A stretch of DNA of 31,603 nt from a virus. The DNA is taken from positions 1 to 31,603 of IMG/VR virus record IMGVR_UViG_3300027896_000143; one strand, written 5' to 3'. Positions 1-6,161 of the stretch are shown piece after piece. The notes under the pieces are model-generated. The model was not told the DNA's origin and did not search any database. It saw only the letters and a list, made by a program, of their open reading frames with translations. The translations under genes and the position numbers were made by a program. Numbering within the stretch: the first letter of the stretch is position 1; the number at the start of each line of letters is the position of its first letter.

Positions 1-163
1 GCACTGGCAGCAGCCCTGGCAGCAGCACTGGCATCACTGGCAGCAGCACTGGCAGCCCAGGCAGCAGCACTGGCAGCAGCCCTGGCAGCAGCACTGGCAT
101 CACTGGCAGCAGCACTGGCAGCCCTGGCAGCAGCCCTGGCAGCAGCCAGCTCTTCATGTGTAG
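1..163. repeat. 66-bp tandem repeat within the Imm5-like gene, left end
   Basis: Bases 1-66 and 67-132 are almost the same, giving a 66-bp period (22 codons) built on GCA/GCC-rich units such as GCACTGGCAGCAGCC. Bases 1-91 recur exactly at 31513-31603. Near identity at the DNA level suggests recent slippage or recombination, and is the likely reason the contig breaks here. Confidence 0.9.
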
Positions 164-479
164 CCAAACCTTCGGCGAATTTTCGCGATACCTGTATGGC
201 CGCTCTTGGCCTACCGTCACCTGGATATTTTTTTTCAAAAATCGACAAAACCCTTTCGGCCCACGTGCAGGCTAATAACCTCATATTTTTATCACTTATG
301 TAATCGGGGCGCAAGAGGAGCCACAGTTTATCAGTATGCGGAACCGTTTTTAGGTGACAAAAATCAATGATATCGATGGCTCTTCCGCCGATTGCCTCAA
401 CTATTTTTTCTTCTGGCCAAATATAGCAAGGGTTGAAGCTCATGATTTTTTCAATTGTTATCGTTTTTTTCTTTTTCAT
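1..479 (-). CDS. Imm5-like putative immunity protein, N-terminal part (runs off window start)
   Basis: ATG at 479 has the Shine-Dalgarno GAGGAAAGG. The frame is open to base 1 and continues at the other end of the window (31603 to 31392); joining at the 91-bp overlap gives 600 nt, 199 residues. The N-terminal half (about 105 residues, including LLACTWAERVLS and GDGRPRAAIQVSRKFAEG) resembles phage and bacterial proteins annotated as putative immunity protein, Imm5 type, which typically continue into alanine-rich AAW/AAR repeats. Here the repeats are 22 residues long with positions for R, S, D and W among alanines, predicted helical. It is the last gene of the recombination operon; the start overlaps the 40-aa ORF upstream. 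In polymorphic toxin loci the family is associated with immunity; its role in phages is not known to me, so anti-defence or toxin protection is only a guess. Confidence 0.7.
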   Translation of the reverse strand, partial: MKKKKTITIEKIMSFNPCYIWPEEKIVEAIGGRAIDIIDFCHLKTVPHTDKLWLLLRPDYISDKNMRLLACTWAERVLSIFEKKYPGDGRPRAAIQVSRKFAEGLATHEELAAARAAARAASAAASDASAAARAAASAAAWAASAAASDASAAARAAAS

Positions 480-573
480 ACCTTTCCTCGCCATTAGACA
501 ACCAGTCTTCAAACTCCTGCTCAGGGTCAAGAGAGATTGGCTCATTTTGCTTCCAGGTGTCGTAGTTATCCAT
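451..573 (-). CDS. small acidic hypothetical protein (40 aa)
   Basis: A 40-codon frame starts with an ATG at 573 that overlaps the stop of the upstream nuclease gene (TAATG), which suggests translational coupling. It begins MDNYDTWKQNEPIS, is rich in Glu and Asp, and ends in a charged tail (EKEKNDNN). It overlaps the start of the Imm5-like gene by 29 nt in another frame and contains that gene's Shine-Dalgarno site. No family recognised. The tight packing matches its neighbours, but the only evidence is the coupled start and open frame. Confidence 0.5.
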   Translation of the reverse strand: MDNYDTWKQNEPISLDPEQEFEDWLSNGEERYEKEKNDNN

Positions 574-1598
574 TAAAACAACTCCAACGAATCGGTATTT
601 GTTTCAAGTTCGACGTGGATTTTTTCTTCTTTTCGGTAGCTGCTTTCAATCACATCCTGTTTGTTGATTGATGAGCAAATGTCGAAGTATGAGCAGGTTC
701 CAAACGTTGTACACTGGTTGGTATTGCGGTAAAATCTGTCATTGATTTGGCATTGCCTAAGATCCTTTTGGATGTCCCACAATTCTCGTCGCCATTGGTT
801 TAAGTCCTCAATTGGGAAGGTCAAATATTCCCGGTAGAAATATTGCTTTCTGTTGGCTTCTAGAAACGTCAAAAAATCAGCATAATCCTTTTCATCAAGA
901 TTATTGTCGATGATCGCCTGACGGTACAGTTCCGGGGTTGTGCATTGGGATTTATTGATAGATAAACCACCTTTTTGTAAAACTACTGGCTTATGGGGAA
1001 CGGACTTAACCAAAACGTTGTAGATCACGCCCTGAATCTCAATTCCCATTAATCGTTGCATGGCCTCAATATAGAGGACAGATTGACCGTCAATGGTTAA
1101 TCTCTTTTTGTATTGGTTATCAATACTTTTGGCTGTCTTGTGTTCGACAATCCAATACTTGCCGTTTTGTTTAACCAACATGTCAATTTTCCCGGCAACA
1201 TCAAACAAAGAGCTTGGATGATTTGTTTCTGGATTATAAATTTGTACTTGGAATTCCTTTTCAATGGCCACAACTTCAAACGGTTCAACCGGATAGTTTT
1301 TTCTATAACGGTCAAACATGGCATAAGTAAGACGCTTTTCAGCGTCCCACTTTTCAAGCCTTTCCAAATCATTTTCATCCGGTTCATTTTGATTGAAATA
1401 TTCTTCGATTTTGAATAAGATATAATCCAATTCACTACCGTTGTAATGATTCTCAAGAGCCAAATGGATAGCGTGACCAGTGTCAAAGTATAGGGGTCTT
1501 TCAATTGGTACCAATCCTTGTTCATATTTAAATTGGTATCGCTTCCTGCATGATTTAAACGCCTGGATACTACTGTAGGTTAATGATTTTTCAGCCAT
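573..1598 (-). CDS. PD-(D/E)XK exonuclease, RecB/Cas4-like with Fe-S cysteines
   Basis: 341 residues. The N-terminus (SLTYSSIQAFKSCRKRYQFK) is typical of the PDDEXK_1 family of Cas4/AddB/RecB-like nucleases. Residues about 130-160 hold the catalytic D in GKIDML and the E-x-K of IVEHKTAKS, followed by a Q-containing helix (DGQSVLYIEAM). Cys17 with the C-terminal CTTFGTCSYFDIC gives four cysteines placed as in nucleases that bind a 4Fe-4S cluster. Known members resect DNA ends to single strands. The gene follows an SSB-like protein and a Sak4-like ATPase, so the likely role is the exonuclease of a phage recombination module. The start is just 8 nt from the SSB-like gene's stop. Confidence 0.88.
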   Translation of the reverse strand: MAEKSLTYSSIQAFKSCRKRYQFKYEQGLVPIERPLYFDTGHAIHLALENHYNGSELDYILFKIEEYFNQNEPDENDLERLEKWDAEKRLTYAMFDRYRKNYPVEPFEVVAIEKEFQVQIYNPETNHPSSLFDVAGKIDMLVKQNGKYWIVEHKTAKSIDNQYKKRLTIDGQSVLYIEAMQRLMGIEIQGVIYNVLVKSVPHKPVVLQKGGLSINKSQCTTPELYRQAIIDNNLDEKDYADFLTFLEANRKQYFYREYLTFPIEDLNQWRRELWDIQKDLRQCQINDRFYRNTNQCTTFGTCSYFDICSSINKQDVIESSYRKEEKIHVELETNTDSLELF

Positions 1599-1606
1599 GT
1601 TGGCGC

Positions 1607-2059
1607 CTAAAATGGGTCATTGGTTGACGAACGTTGGGAGTTGTCATCCTCTGGAGTCCAGGCTGAATCTTTGGGCGGGAAATCGTCTTGCTTTGGTTGT
1701 TGATGGTCTTTTTTAATCGATGAAAAATCTATGACTGTAGGATAATTCTTGCCATCTTTCCCTGTTTTGGAATCAACTTTTATTGTTATTTCATGGCCGC
1801 AAAGATCGTTTGTGTCAAAGTTTTCAAACTCATCCTCGCCAATTCCAGCAGCTCGTGCAAGTTTCTTAATCCTCCAGCCAGCCTCACGAGTCATAAAAAA
1901 TGTTTCCTTGCAAGTTCCACCCATTTTCTGGTCCTTAAAAATAACGTCAATCGCGTTCTTATCGTTGATTGTTTTATCTTTAACCTCATAAATAAAGCAA
2001 TCGTAGACACCTGGTTCCAAAAACCTTGAGTCAGAATAATTATTCAAGTTTGCCCTCAT
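1607..2059 (-). CDS. single-stranded DNA-binding-like protein with acidic SSB tail
   Basis: 150 residues. Residues 1-115 look like a beta-rich OB-type domain (PGVYDCFIYEVKD, CGHEITIKVDSKTGKDGKNY), followed by a disordered Gln/Pro/Asp-rich linker and a C-terminal tip SSTNDPF. An acidic tail ending in Pro-Phe is the known partner-binding tail of SSB proteins. The start overlaps the stop of the ATPase gene (ATGA). It resembles the small DUF669/SSB-like proteins found with Sak4 recombinases, though I cannot fix the family. The likely role is to coat ssDNA made by the adjacent nuclease and to recruit the annealing ATPase. Confidence 0.72.
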   Translation of the reverse strand: MRANLNNYSDSRFLEPGVYDCFIYEVKDKTINDKNAIDVIFKDQKMGGTCKETFFMTREAGWRIKKLARAAGIGEDEFENFDTNDLCGHEITIKVDSKTGKDGKNYPTVIDFSSIKKDHQQPKQDDFPPKDSAWTPEDDNSQRSSTNDPF

Positions 2060-2805
2060 GCTGCTATCTCCTTGCCAATTTTTGCATAATGCTCTTTAAT
2101 CTTTCCGAAAATCAAAGACCAGTCAGCAGGTTCATAAAATTCAAGAGCTCCAGACCTATCCTTTGTTATTGTTTTTTCTGTTTTACTGGTCAGCAAATAT
2201 CTGGCATGTGGCTTCCCCTTTTCTTCTTCTTTTGTGATAAGTCTGAAAATTTCATCAAAATAGCCCCCCAACTGATATTGCAATTTACCATTAAGGGCAG
2301 GTAATGATTTTATATACCCGGTTTCCTCGTCTTTTTTGTCATCCTCTCCACATGTAAAAATTTGATGGTAAGGAAGGTCTCTAAATAACCTTATCATGCG
2401 CCTCATTTTGGTATCAAGTAAGGAATAATCTTGTTGAGTAAGCAGATCGTCATAAACTTTGCCAATTTCTATTTTTTTTTGTGGTCGCTCCACTTTGATG
2501 ATGTGTTCCTTGCAAAGGTCGTTTAATTCATTGAGAGAATCGATAAATAACACCCTGTATTTATCTTGATTTTCAGCTTCCAAAAGTTCTTTATACGTGT
2601 TTAATAAATCATTCCAGCTTTTGATTGGTACAAACTGGAAATCATGCCCGGCCAAAGGAAGCAAGCCTTTTTCTGTGGATAAAATTAATGTTTTTTCAGT
2701 TGGCAAAGTTTTTGCGCTGGAGGTTTTACCAGTCCCGCTACCACCATATACAATGCAATTTATGTACTCAAGTGCTTTTTCTTTTGTACTCTCGGTTTTA
2801 ATCAC
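2056..2805 (-). CDS. Sak4-like RecA-fold ATPase / ssDNA annealing protein (AAA_24)
   Basis: 249 residues from a GTG start at 2805, preceded by GGGAGGTGAGGG and overlapping the upstream stop (GTGA). Walker A is GGSGTGKTSSA at about residues 21-31, and a Walker B-like strand is VLFIDSLNEL near residue 90. QIFTCGEDDKKDEETG and the LPALNGKLQYQLGGYFDEIF segment are typical of phage nucleotide-binding AAA_24 proteins, the RecA-like core family that includes Sak4 single-strand annealing proteins. These work with a phage SSB; here the SSB-like gene is next in the operon, followed by an exonuclease, so the three genes form a coherent recombination set. Confidence 0.85.
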   Translation of the reverse strand: MIKTESTKEKALEYINCIVYGGSGTGKTSSAKTLPTEKTLILSTEKGLLPLAGHDFQFVPIKSWNDLLNTYKELLEAENQDKYRVLFIDSLNELNDLCKEHIIKVERPQKKIEIGKVYDDLLTQQDYSLLDTKMRRMIRLFRDLPYHQIFTCGEDDKKDEETGYIKSLPALNGKLQYQLGGYFDEIFRLITKEEEKGKPHARYLLTSKTEKTITKDRSGALEFYEPADWSLIFGKIKEHYAKIGKEIAA

Positions 2806-2993
2806 GCCCTCACCTCCCCGGCACGCAACATTTTGCGTTGAAGCGACAACAGGGCGTTGTAGCCCTCAATGGCGTCGCTGCGTTGATCATCCGGCAATTG
2901 TGCCATGGTGATGTGCTGCATTGCCTTTAGCGTCCTGTCTACCGTCACCGGCAAAGGTGTTTTGTCAAGTTTTAAATCGTTTTTTTTGTTCAT
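2802..2993 (-). CDS. small hypothetical protein (63 aa)
   Basis: 63 residues, ATG at 2993 with AGGAGAT upstream. Mostly helical and polar (LKAMQHITMAQLPDDQRSDAIEGYNALLSLQRKML). Its stop overlaps the GTG start of the Sak4-like gene, so the two are probably coupled. No known domain recognised; location suggests an accessory to the recombination module. Confidence 0.65.
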   Translation of the reverse strand: MNKKNDLKLDKTPLPVTVDRTLKAMQHITMAQLPDDQRSDAIEGYNALLSLQRKMLRAGEVRA

Positions 2994-2998
2994 TGTTT

Positions 2999-3316
2999 TT
3001 ATCTCCTATTTTTATTTAAAATCACAATTGTTTTGTCTTTTGGAATTAAATTTAAAATTTCTGTAAATGATGGTTTGTTTTTTATTCCTAAAAATTCTTC
3101 TATCATTTTTTTATGAAATGCAAATTCATGTGTCCAAACTGGTCTATTCAGTATCTTTTCTGCTGTTTTATGAAATATTTCAAACGGAATACACAGCCGT
3201 TTTTGGTACAGTTGCATTTCGAATAATTCAAACTCGGACATTTTTTCCCATGATTTTGAATGATAAAATTCAACGGCTTCCGTTTTAGTTAATTGTTTTT
3301 TATCCCATAGTCTCAT
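2999..3316 (-). CDS. conserved phage hypothetical protein (105 aa), DUF7736-like
   Basis: 105 residues, with AGGA before the ATG at 3316. The N-terminus (RLWDKKQLTKTEAVEFYHSKSW) and the segment with PVWTHEFAFHKKMIEEF resemble a phage protein family I recall as DUF7736, often found in early gene regions; this assignment is from memory. Charged, mixed alpha and beta, no signal peptide or membrane segment. First well-supported gene of the leftward recombination operon, lying after a structured leader of about 480 nt. Function unknown. Confidence 0.65.
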   Translation of the reverse strand: MRLWDKKQLTKTEAVEFYHSKSWEKMSEFELFEMQLYQKRLCIPFEIFHKTAEKILNRPVWTHEFAFHKKMIEEFLGIKNKPSFTEILNLIPKDKTIVILNKNRR

Positions 3317-3782
3317 GCTTTATCCTATTTTTAATTTGCAAATCGCTTAAAATTAATTTCTCTGACTCTAAAACCTTAATTAGAATCCGCCATTGTTCGA
3401 GTGATTTTTCCTTAACTTTTTCCCCCTTTTTACCAAACCCTAAAAAGGTTGCACCGGGCTTGTGTGTGGAAATGGCGGCCCGGTGCAATTTATCGCAAGA
3501 GTGACTTTTTTTGCGCGGTGCCCCTGTACAATTTTGGAGGAAAGACGGGACACCACGGAACCTAGGAGATAAGCAAGTTAAGGTAAGAGTGCCCGGCGCT
3601 GCCGGCATGGCCTGCGCCGGTTTGGTGTTTAGGTTGCAAATTTCGTGTCTTGTTGCCTCCTGGAATATTGTATGAAAAAAATTAGAGTCGATATTAAAAG
3701 AAGGGCGGTATGATGGTCCACTTGCCAGGGATGGCAAAAAGGAACCGCCCTTCATTATTTCTTCATTCGTTTGTTTTTTCAT
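3300..3782 (-). CDS. doubtful 160-codon leader reading frame
   Basis: An open frame begins at the ATG (3782) that directly follows leader arm A and runs into the next gene by 17 nt. Its start (MKKQTNEEIMKGG) matches the start of the leader frame at 31305 (MKKQIEKIKG). The middle part has odd composition (Pro, Cys, Arg and Ser rich) and is dictated by strong RNA hairpins, including a terminator-like stem, so it does not look like a normal protein. The last 40 residues look more ordinary, but no internal start with a Shine-Dalgarno site was found. I read it mainly as a leader RNA whose first codons may be translated for regulation; a real protein is possible but not favoured. Confidence 0.25.
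   Translation of the reverse strand: MKKQTNEEIMKGGSFLPSLASGPSYRPSFNIDSNFFHTIFQEATRHEICNLNTKPAQAMPAAPGTLTLTCLSPRFRGVPSFLQNCTGAPRKKSHSCDKLHRAAISTHKPGATFLGFGKKGEKVKEKSLEQWRILIKVLESEKLILSDLQIKNRIKHETMG
3442..3488 (-). terminator. intrinsic terminator-like hairpin in the leader
   Basis: On the leftward transcript TTGCACCGGGC (3488-3478) pairs perfectly over 11 bp with GCCCGGTGCAA (3459-3449), loop 18 nt, then CCTTTTT (3448-3442). This fits a strong rho-independent terminator placed about 330 nt after the promoter and before the first well-supported gene, so transcription must pass it for the recombination genes to be made. A second GC-rich stem (CCGGCGC/GCGCCGG) lies just upstream, around 3596-3621. 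Confidence 0.55.
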
Positions 3783-3797
3783 TGTGAACCATCATAC
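3700..3797 (-). ncRNA. structured leader element, copy 2 (recombination operon)
   Basis: In transcript order: arm A GTATGATGGTTCAC (3797-3784), then ATGAAAAAACAAA (from 3782), outer stem 5' arm GAAGGGCGGT (complement of 3744-3753), a perfect 6-bp hairpin TTGCCA-TCCC-TGGCAA (3722-3737), arm B GTGGACCATCATAC (3708-3721; pairs with A at 13 of 14 positions), and outer stem 3' arm ACCGCCCTTC (3700-3709) followed by TTTT. A-B pairing and the outer stem interleave, and share two bases (3708-3709). The layout matches 31223-31320 although the stems differ in sequence. Probably an RNA regulator at the extreme 5' end of the transcript. Confidence 0.6.
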
Positions 3798-3802
3798 CCA
3801 CT

Positions 3803-3830
3803 ATTATAATTAGGAAAAATAGATTTGCAA
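3803..3830 (-). promoter_or_regulatory. leftward sigma70-like promoter of the recombination operon
   Basis: On the minus strand: -35 TTGCAA (3830-3825), 16-bp spacer, perfect -10 TATAAT (3808-3803). The predicted start falls at about 3797, the first base of leader arm A. It is divergent from the promoter at 3947-3975, about 115 bp away. Confidence 0.65.
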
Positions 3831-3855
3831 CTATTTTTTGCATTTTCTATATTTT

Positions 3856-3899
3856 GTGTGTTGGAATTATTAACACACTATATATAGTGTTGATAACAC
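3856..3899. promoter_or_regulatory. palindrome-rich operator region between divergent promoters
   Basis: Three overlapping dyads: GTGTGTT (3856-3862) with AACACAC (3872-3878); a perfect 16-bp palindrome ACACTATATATAGTGT (3875-3890); and GTGTT-GAT-AACAC (3887-3899). All repeat the half-site AACAC/GTGTT. The position between two divergent promoters suggests a repressor or activator operator. The ribbon-helix-helix protein encoded at 4845-5030 is the nearest candidate ligand, by inference only. Confidence 0.55.
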
Positions 3900-3946
3900 A
3901 ACTATCAAAGAATCTACACCTTTCTCATTATTTTTTCATTTTCCTA

Positions 3947-3975
3947 TTGACAAATCGTTTTGGCAATACTATAAT
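3947..3975 (+). promoter_or_regulatory. rightward consensus sigma70 promoter
   Basis: TTGACA (3947-3952), 17-bp spacer, TATAAT (3970-3975): a full consensus match. Expected start near 3982, giving a short leader with AAAAGGAG before the ATG at 4007. Confidence 0.85.
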
Positions 3976-4006
3976 GTAGGTGTAAGATCGAAAAGGAGAT
4001 AAAACG

Positions 4007-4384
4007 ATGAAAAACGAAGTGAGATGGATAGCCGGGACGGGCCAACGAGCCATGGTAACAATAGAATTGGAAACATCAAGGGAAATCAACCTGGATGGCG
4101 ACAAATCAACCATGTCCTGTTGTGATATGTACATCCGGGGAGAAATTGACGGTCAAACAGTTGGTTATGCCATCGAAAAAATAACTGGTCACCCGGTCTG
4201 TGTGGCCAAAATTGGCAAACTTGGTATTAAACAAACCGAGTATGATTTAATTAAAAAGGCGATTTCGGAAATCGAAAATACTCCAGAATGGCAAGAAAAA
4301 CTGGCCAGAATTGCCAAATCAGAAAAAGAATCCATGGAATATGAAAAACACCGTAGATTCATGAACAAAATAATGAGCGAATAA
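4007..4384 (+). CDS. hypothetical protein (125 aa), first gene of rightward operon
   Basis: 125 residues, ATG preceded by AAAAGGAGATAAAACG. The N-terminal 60 residues look beta-rich (VRWIAGTGQRAMVTIELETSR), with CC at about 44-45; the C-terminal half is helical and highly charged (NTPEWQEKLARIAKSEKES). No family recognised. Strong promoter and ribosome site suggest early, high expression. The operon is the only rightward block of the genome. Confidence 0.75.
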   Translation: MKNEVRWIAGTGQRAMVTIELETSREINLDGDKSTMSCCDMYIRGEIDGQTVGYAIEKITGHPVCVAKIGKLGIKQTEYDLIKKAISEIENTPEWQEKLARIAKSEKESMEYEKHRRFMNKIMSE

Positions 4385-4401
4385 AAAAAGGAGATAAAAA
4401 A

Positions 4402-4677
4402 ATGAAAAAACAACAAGGTAAATGGACAAAAAAAAGTTACAAGGCTATCTTTGATTGGTTGCAAAAAGAAAAGCGGCCACAAATTAAGGCCATCCTTTTG
4501 GCGGATGGTTTGCGGGATGTCATTGAACGTCTGGAAGCAGCCAAAAATATGGGAGAATGGTACAGGATCACCAGTGAGGCAGCGGAAGCGGTAGGGGAAA
4601 AAATTGTTGAACAATCCGCAAATCAGGCGGAAAAAGAATTGGACCGGATCTGCCCAAATAACAGGAGGGAAGTATGA
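4402..4677 (+). CDS. hypothetical protein (91 aa)
   Basis: 91 residues, with AAAAGGAGATAAAAAA before the ATG. Basic N-terminus (MKKQQGKWTKKSYKAIFDWL) then helical charged sequence. Its stop overlaps the next start (ATGA). No family recognised; a small helical early phage protein. Confidence 0.7.
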   Translation: MKKQQGKWTKKSYKAIFDWLQKEKRPQIKAILLADGLRDVIERLEAAKNMGEWYRITSEAAEAVGEKIVEQSANQAEKELDRICPNNRREV

Positions 4678-4841
4678 AAAAAAAATACAGAAAAGAATCG
4701 CTAAAAAGTTATGCCAAATTGGCCAAAGAAGGCAATCGTAGAAATGATGTCGTCATGCAAAGACAATGGTCTATTGCTTGGAGAGATTTGGCGACCCAGG
4801 CAGAATTAAAAAGAGCGCCAAATTATATTAATTGGGATTGA
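4674..4841 (+). CDS. small basic hypothetical protein (55 aa)
   Basis: 55-codon frame whose ATG at 4674 overlaps the previous stop and follows AGGAGGGAAGT. Starts MKKKYRKESLKSYAKLAKEG, rich in Lys and Arg, with three Trp and ending NYINWD. No domain recognised. Spacing (3 nt to the next gene) and strong ribosome site support translation. Confidence 0.65.
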   Translation: MKKKYRKESLKSYAKLAKEGNRRNDVVMQRQWSIAWRDLATQAELKRAPNYINWD

Positions 4842-4844
4842 ACA

Positions 4845-5030
4845 ATGACCAAACGAGTATGGCAAGATAGCGGGCGGCCCGAATTGCCGCCTGATAAAAA
4901 GCGGTCCTGCTCCGTGCAACTCATGGTGACACCGGGCGAAATGTCCAAATTGAAGGCCCTGGCAGAAAAGGAAAACTGCCGGGTGTCTGAGATTGTCAGA
5001 CGGGCGATTGGGAGGGAATTGTGGAAATGA
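4845..5030 (+). CDS. ribbon-helix-helix DNA-binding protein (61 aa)
   Basis: 61 residues. After a short N-terminal arm, residues about 23-60 (SCSVQLMVTPGEMSKLKALA, then ENCRVSEIVRRAIGREL) match the ribbon-helix-helix pattern: one beta strand for DNA contact, then two helices for dimerisation, as in Arc/CopG-type repressors. The genome has no visible CI-like repressor, so this is the best candidate regulator; the operator region at 3856-3899, upstream of its own operon, is a plausible target. The stop overlaps the next start (ATGA). Confidence 0.75.
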   Translation: MTKRVWQDSGRPELPPDKKRSCSVQLMVTPGEMSKLKALAEKENCRVSEIVRRAIGRELWK

Positions 5031-5170
5031 CCGACCTTGAAAAAATTGTCATGGAAATAAACAAGGCCTGTGACGATTTAAAAAAGGCGCTTGCACAAAT
5101 GCCTGAAATTATTGAAAAATACCTAGAATCTAATCCTAAGCCCCCCGAAGGCCCCAAACCTGATCTTTGA
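5027..5170 (+). CDS. small hypothetical protein (47 aa), convergent overlap
   Basis: 47-codon frame coupled to the upstream gene by ATGA. Starts MTDLEKIVMEINKACDDLKK, a helical acidic protein with a Pro-rich tail (NPKPPEGPKPDL). The last 48 nt overlap the 3' end of the convergent leftward gene at 5123-5464, so the two operons run into each other. No family recognised. Confidence 0.55.
   Translation: MTDLEKIVMEINKACDDLKKALAQMPEIIEKYLESNPKPPEGPKPDL
5080..5103 (-). terminator. possible weak terminator of the 26-kb leftward block
   Basis: On the leftward strand GGCATTT-GTGC-AAGCGCC forms an imperfect hairpin followed by TTTTTT, 20-40 nt after the stop at 5123. It lies inside the opposing small gene. 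The stem is weak, so this is tentative. Confidence 0.3.
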
Positions 5171-5464
5171 CGGGTCGGTTTTGTTGCGAATGTCGGTAAT
5201 CAACCCAGCATCCAATCTCATTTTGATTTTGCTATCAGATTTGCTTACATCTATGCCAGCAGCCGCTCCAATTTCTCCCAGGCTGTCCGCAATCAAACCA
5301 AAGTCAACCTTTTTGGTGATGTCCAATAGTTTTACTTTCAGGTAGGTAGCGGCCTTCATTTTAAGGAATGAATACCCGGTCCCCACGCTGAAATTTATTC
5401 CCCCTATCGTCAATCCCTGCTGGATCGTGTCAAAAATACTCGTATCAGTTTTTGTTTCTGCCAT
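5123..5464 (-). CDS. hypothetical late protein (113 aa)
   Basis: 113 residues, GGGAG before the ATG at 5464, overlapping the upstream gene end. Contains glycine-rich, beta-like segments at both ends (GLTIGGINFSVGTGYSFL and IRFGAFGGLRIRF) and a helical middle. No cysteine, signal peptide or membrane segment. Last gene of the late block. I do not recognise it; location near small membrane proteins suggests lysis or virion accessory function without proof. Confidence 0.65.
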   Translation of the reverse strand: MAETKTDTSIFDTIQQGLTIGGINFSVGTGYSFLKMKAATYLKVKLLDITKKVDFGLIADSLGEIGAAAGIDVSKSDSKIKMRLDAGLITDIRNKTDPSKIRFGAFGGLRIRF

Positions 5465-5948
5465 TTTGTCTCCCGTTTATTCGGTCTCGGTTATCATCGC
5501 CTTTTGCTTGAGCCTGTTCCATTTCCCGATTTAAATTATCAAGTCTTGAATTTGTTTGGCCTTTGAAATGGGCACTATCTTCTTTTATTGATTGAATTGA
5601 ATCTTCGTTCTTATCAGATTTTTGTTTCAAATCATTGACATCCTTTGTGAATACTGATTCAATTTTTATCATCAATTCTTTAGTTAACTTTACATCTCCT
5701 GCTATTGCAGTCATGGTCAAAACTGCTTTCTGCAACTCGTTTCCTATTTTTGATTCAAATCTGTCTAGGGCCTGACGGTCGCTTGCATCGTCATTGTCCG
5801 CTTTCACCCTATTGTCATCAATTTTTTTTTCCGCCGACACGAAACATTTCATGCATTCTGGCCTCATCGCACGAAATTTCAAAAATATTGCACCTGAACC
5901 AAGTATTAATAAAACCGCTGAAATCAATATTATTATTTCCTTTGCCAT
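5445..5948 (-). CDS. membrane-anchored coiled-coil protein, possible i-spanin-like lysis protein
   Basis: ATG at 5948 (a TTG at 5951 is also possible) follows GGGAAGGGAT. 167 residues: an N-terminal membrane helix (EIIILISAVLLILGSGAIFL) with a short cytoplasmic start, then a Cys pair (ECMKC) and a long charged helical region (about 40-150) typical of a periplasmic or extracellular coiled coil, ending in a Gly/Asn/Arg tail. Topology is like phage inner-membrane spanins, but no partner lipoprotein is nested here and the length is large. Neighbours are other small membrane proteins after the tail genes, where lysis genes commonly sit. Confidence 0.6.
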   Translation of the reverse strand: MAKEIIILISAVLLILGSGAIFLKFRAMRPECMKCFVSAEKKIDDNRVKADNDDASDRQALDRFESKIGNELQKAVLTMTAIAGDVKLTKELMIKIESVFTKDVNDLKQKSDKNEDSIQSIKEDSAHFKGQTNSRLDNLNREMEQAQAKGDDNRDRINGRQNGRNKN

Positions 5949-5951
5949 CAA

Positions 5952-6161
5952 TTATCCCTTCCCAAAAAATTTCAACACAAAGTCAAGCAGTCCGGTTCCG
6001 GGAAGCCCTTTCTCAACCCGGTTTGCGTCAAAATAAAACCGGCCTAAAATGACGACCACTATCGCCCATTCAATACCGCCAATTCTGCGAAACCACACCA
6101 AAAAAGTAGACAAGGAAAGGGCCAGAAGGGTAAACAAAAACTTCCGGCCCAGGAATTTCAT
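5952..6161 (-). CDS. small membrane protein, holin candidate (69 aa)
   Basis: 69 residues with two hydrophobic stretches (FLFTLLALSLSTFLVWF and IEWAIVVVILGRFYF) and a positively charged start. The ATG overlaps the upstream stop (ATGA). Size, two membrane spans and position after the tail genes fit a holin, but holins have no diagnostic motif, so the call rests on topology and context. Confidence 0.55.
   Translation of the reverse strand: MKFLGRKFLFTLLALSLSTFLVWFRRIGGIEWAIVVVILGRFYFDANRVEKGLPGTGLLDFVLKFFGKG

Noticed and set aside
1-163. Direct repeats at the window edge as a CRISPR array
   Set aside because: The 66-bp units are contiguous, in frame, and lack unique spacers; they encode an alanine-rich protein repeat.
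1097-1525. 142-codon leftward frame
   Set aside because: Shadow of the PD-(D/E)XK nuclease gene in another frame.
3700-3797. Arms A and B as ends of a small transposable element
   Set aside because: They enclose only about 70 bp, have no target duplication, and the internal stems covary as in RNA structure.
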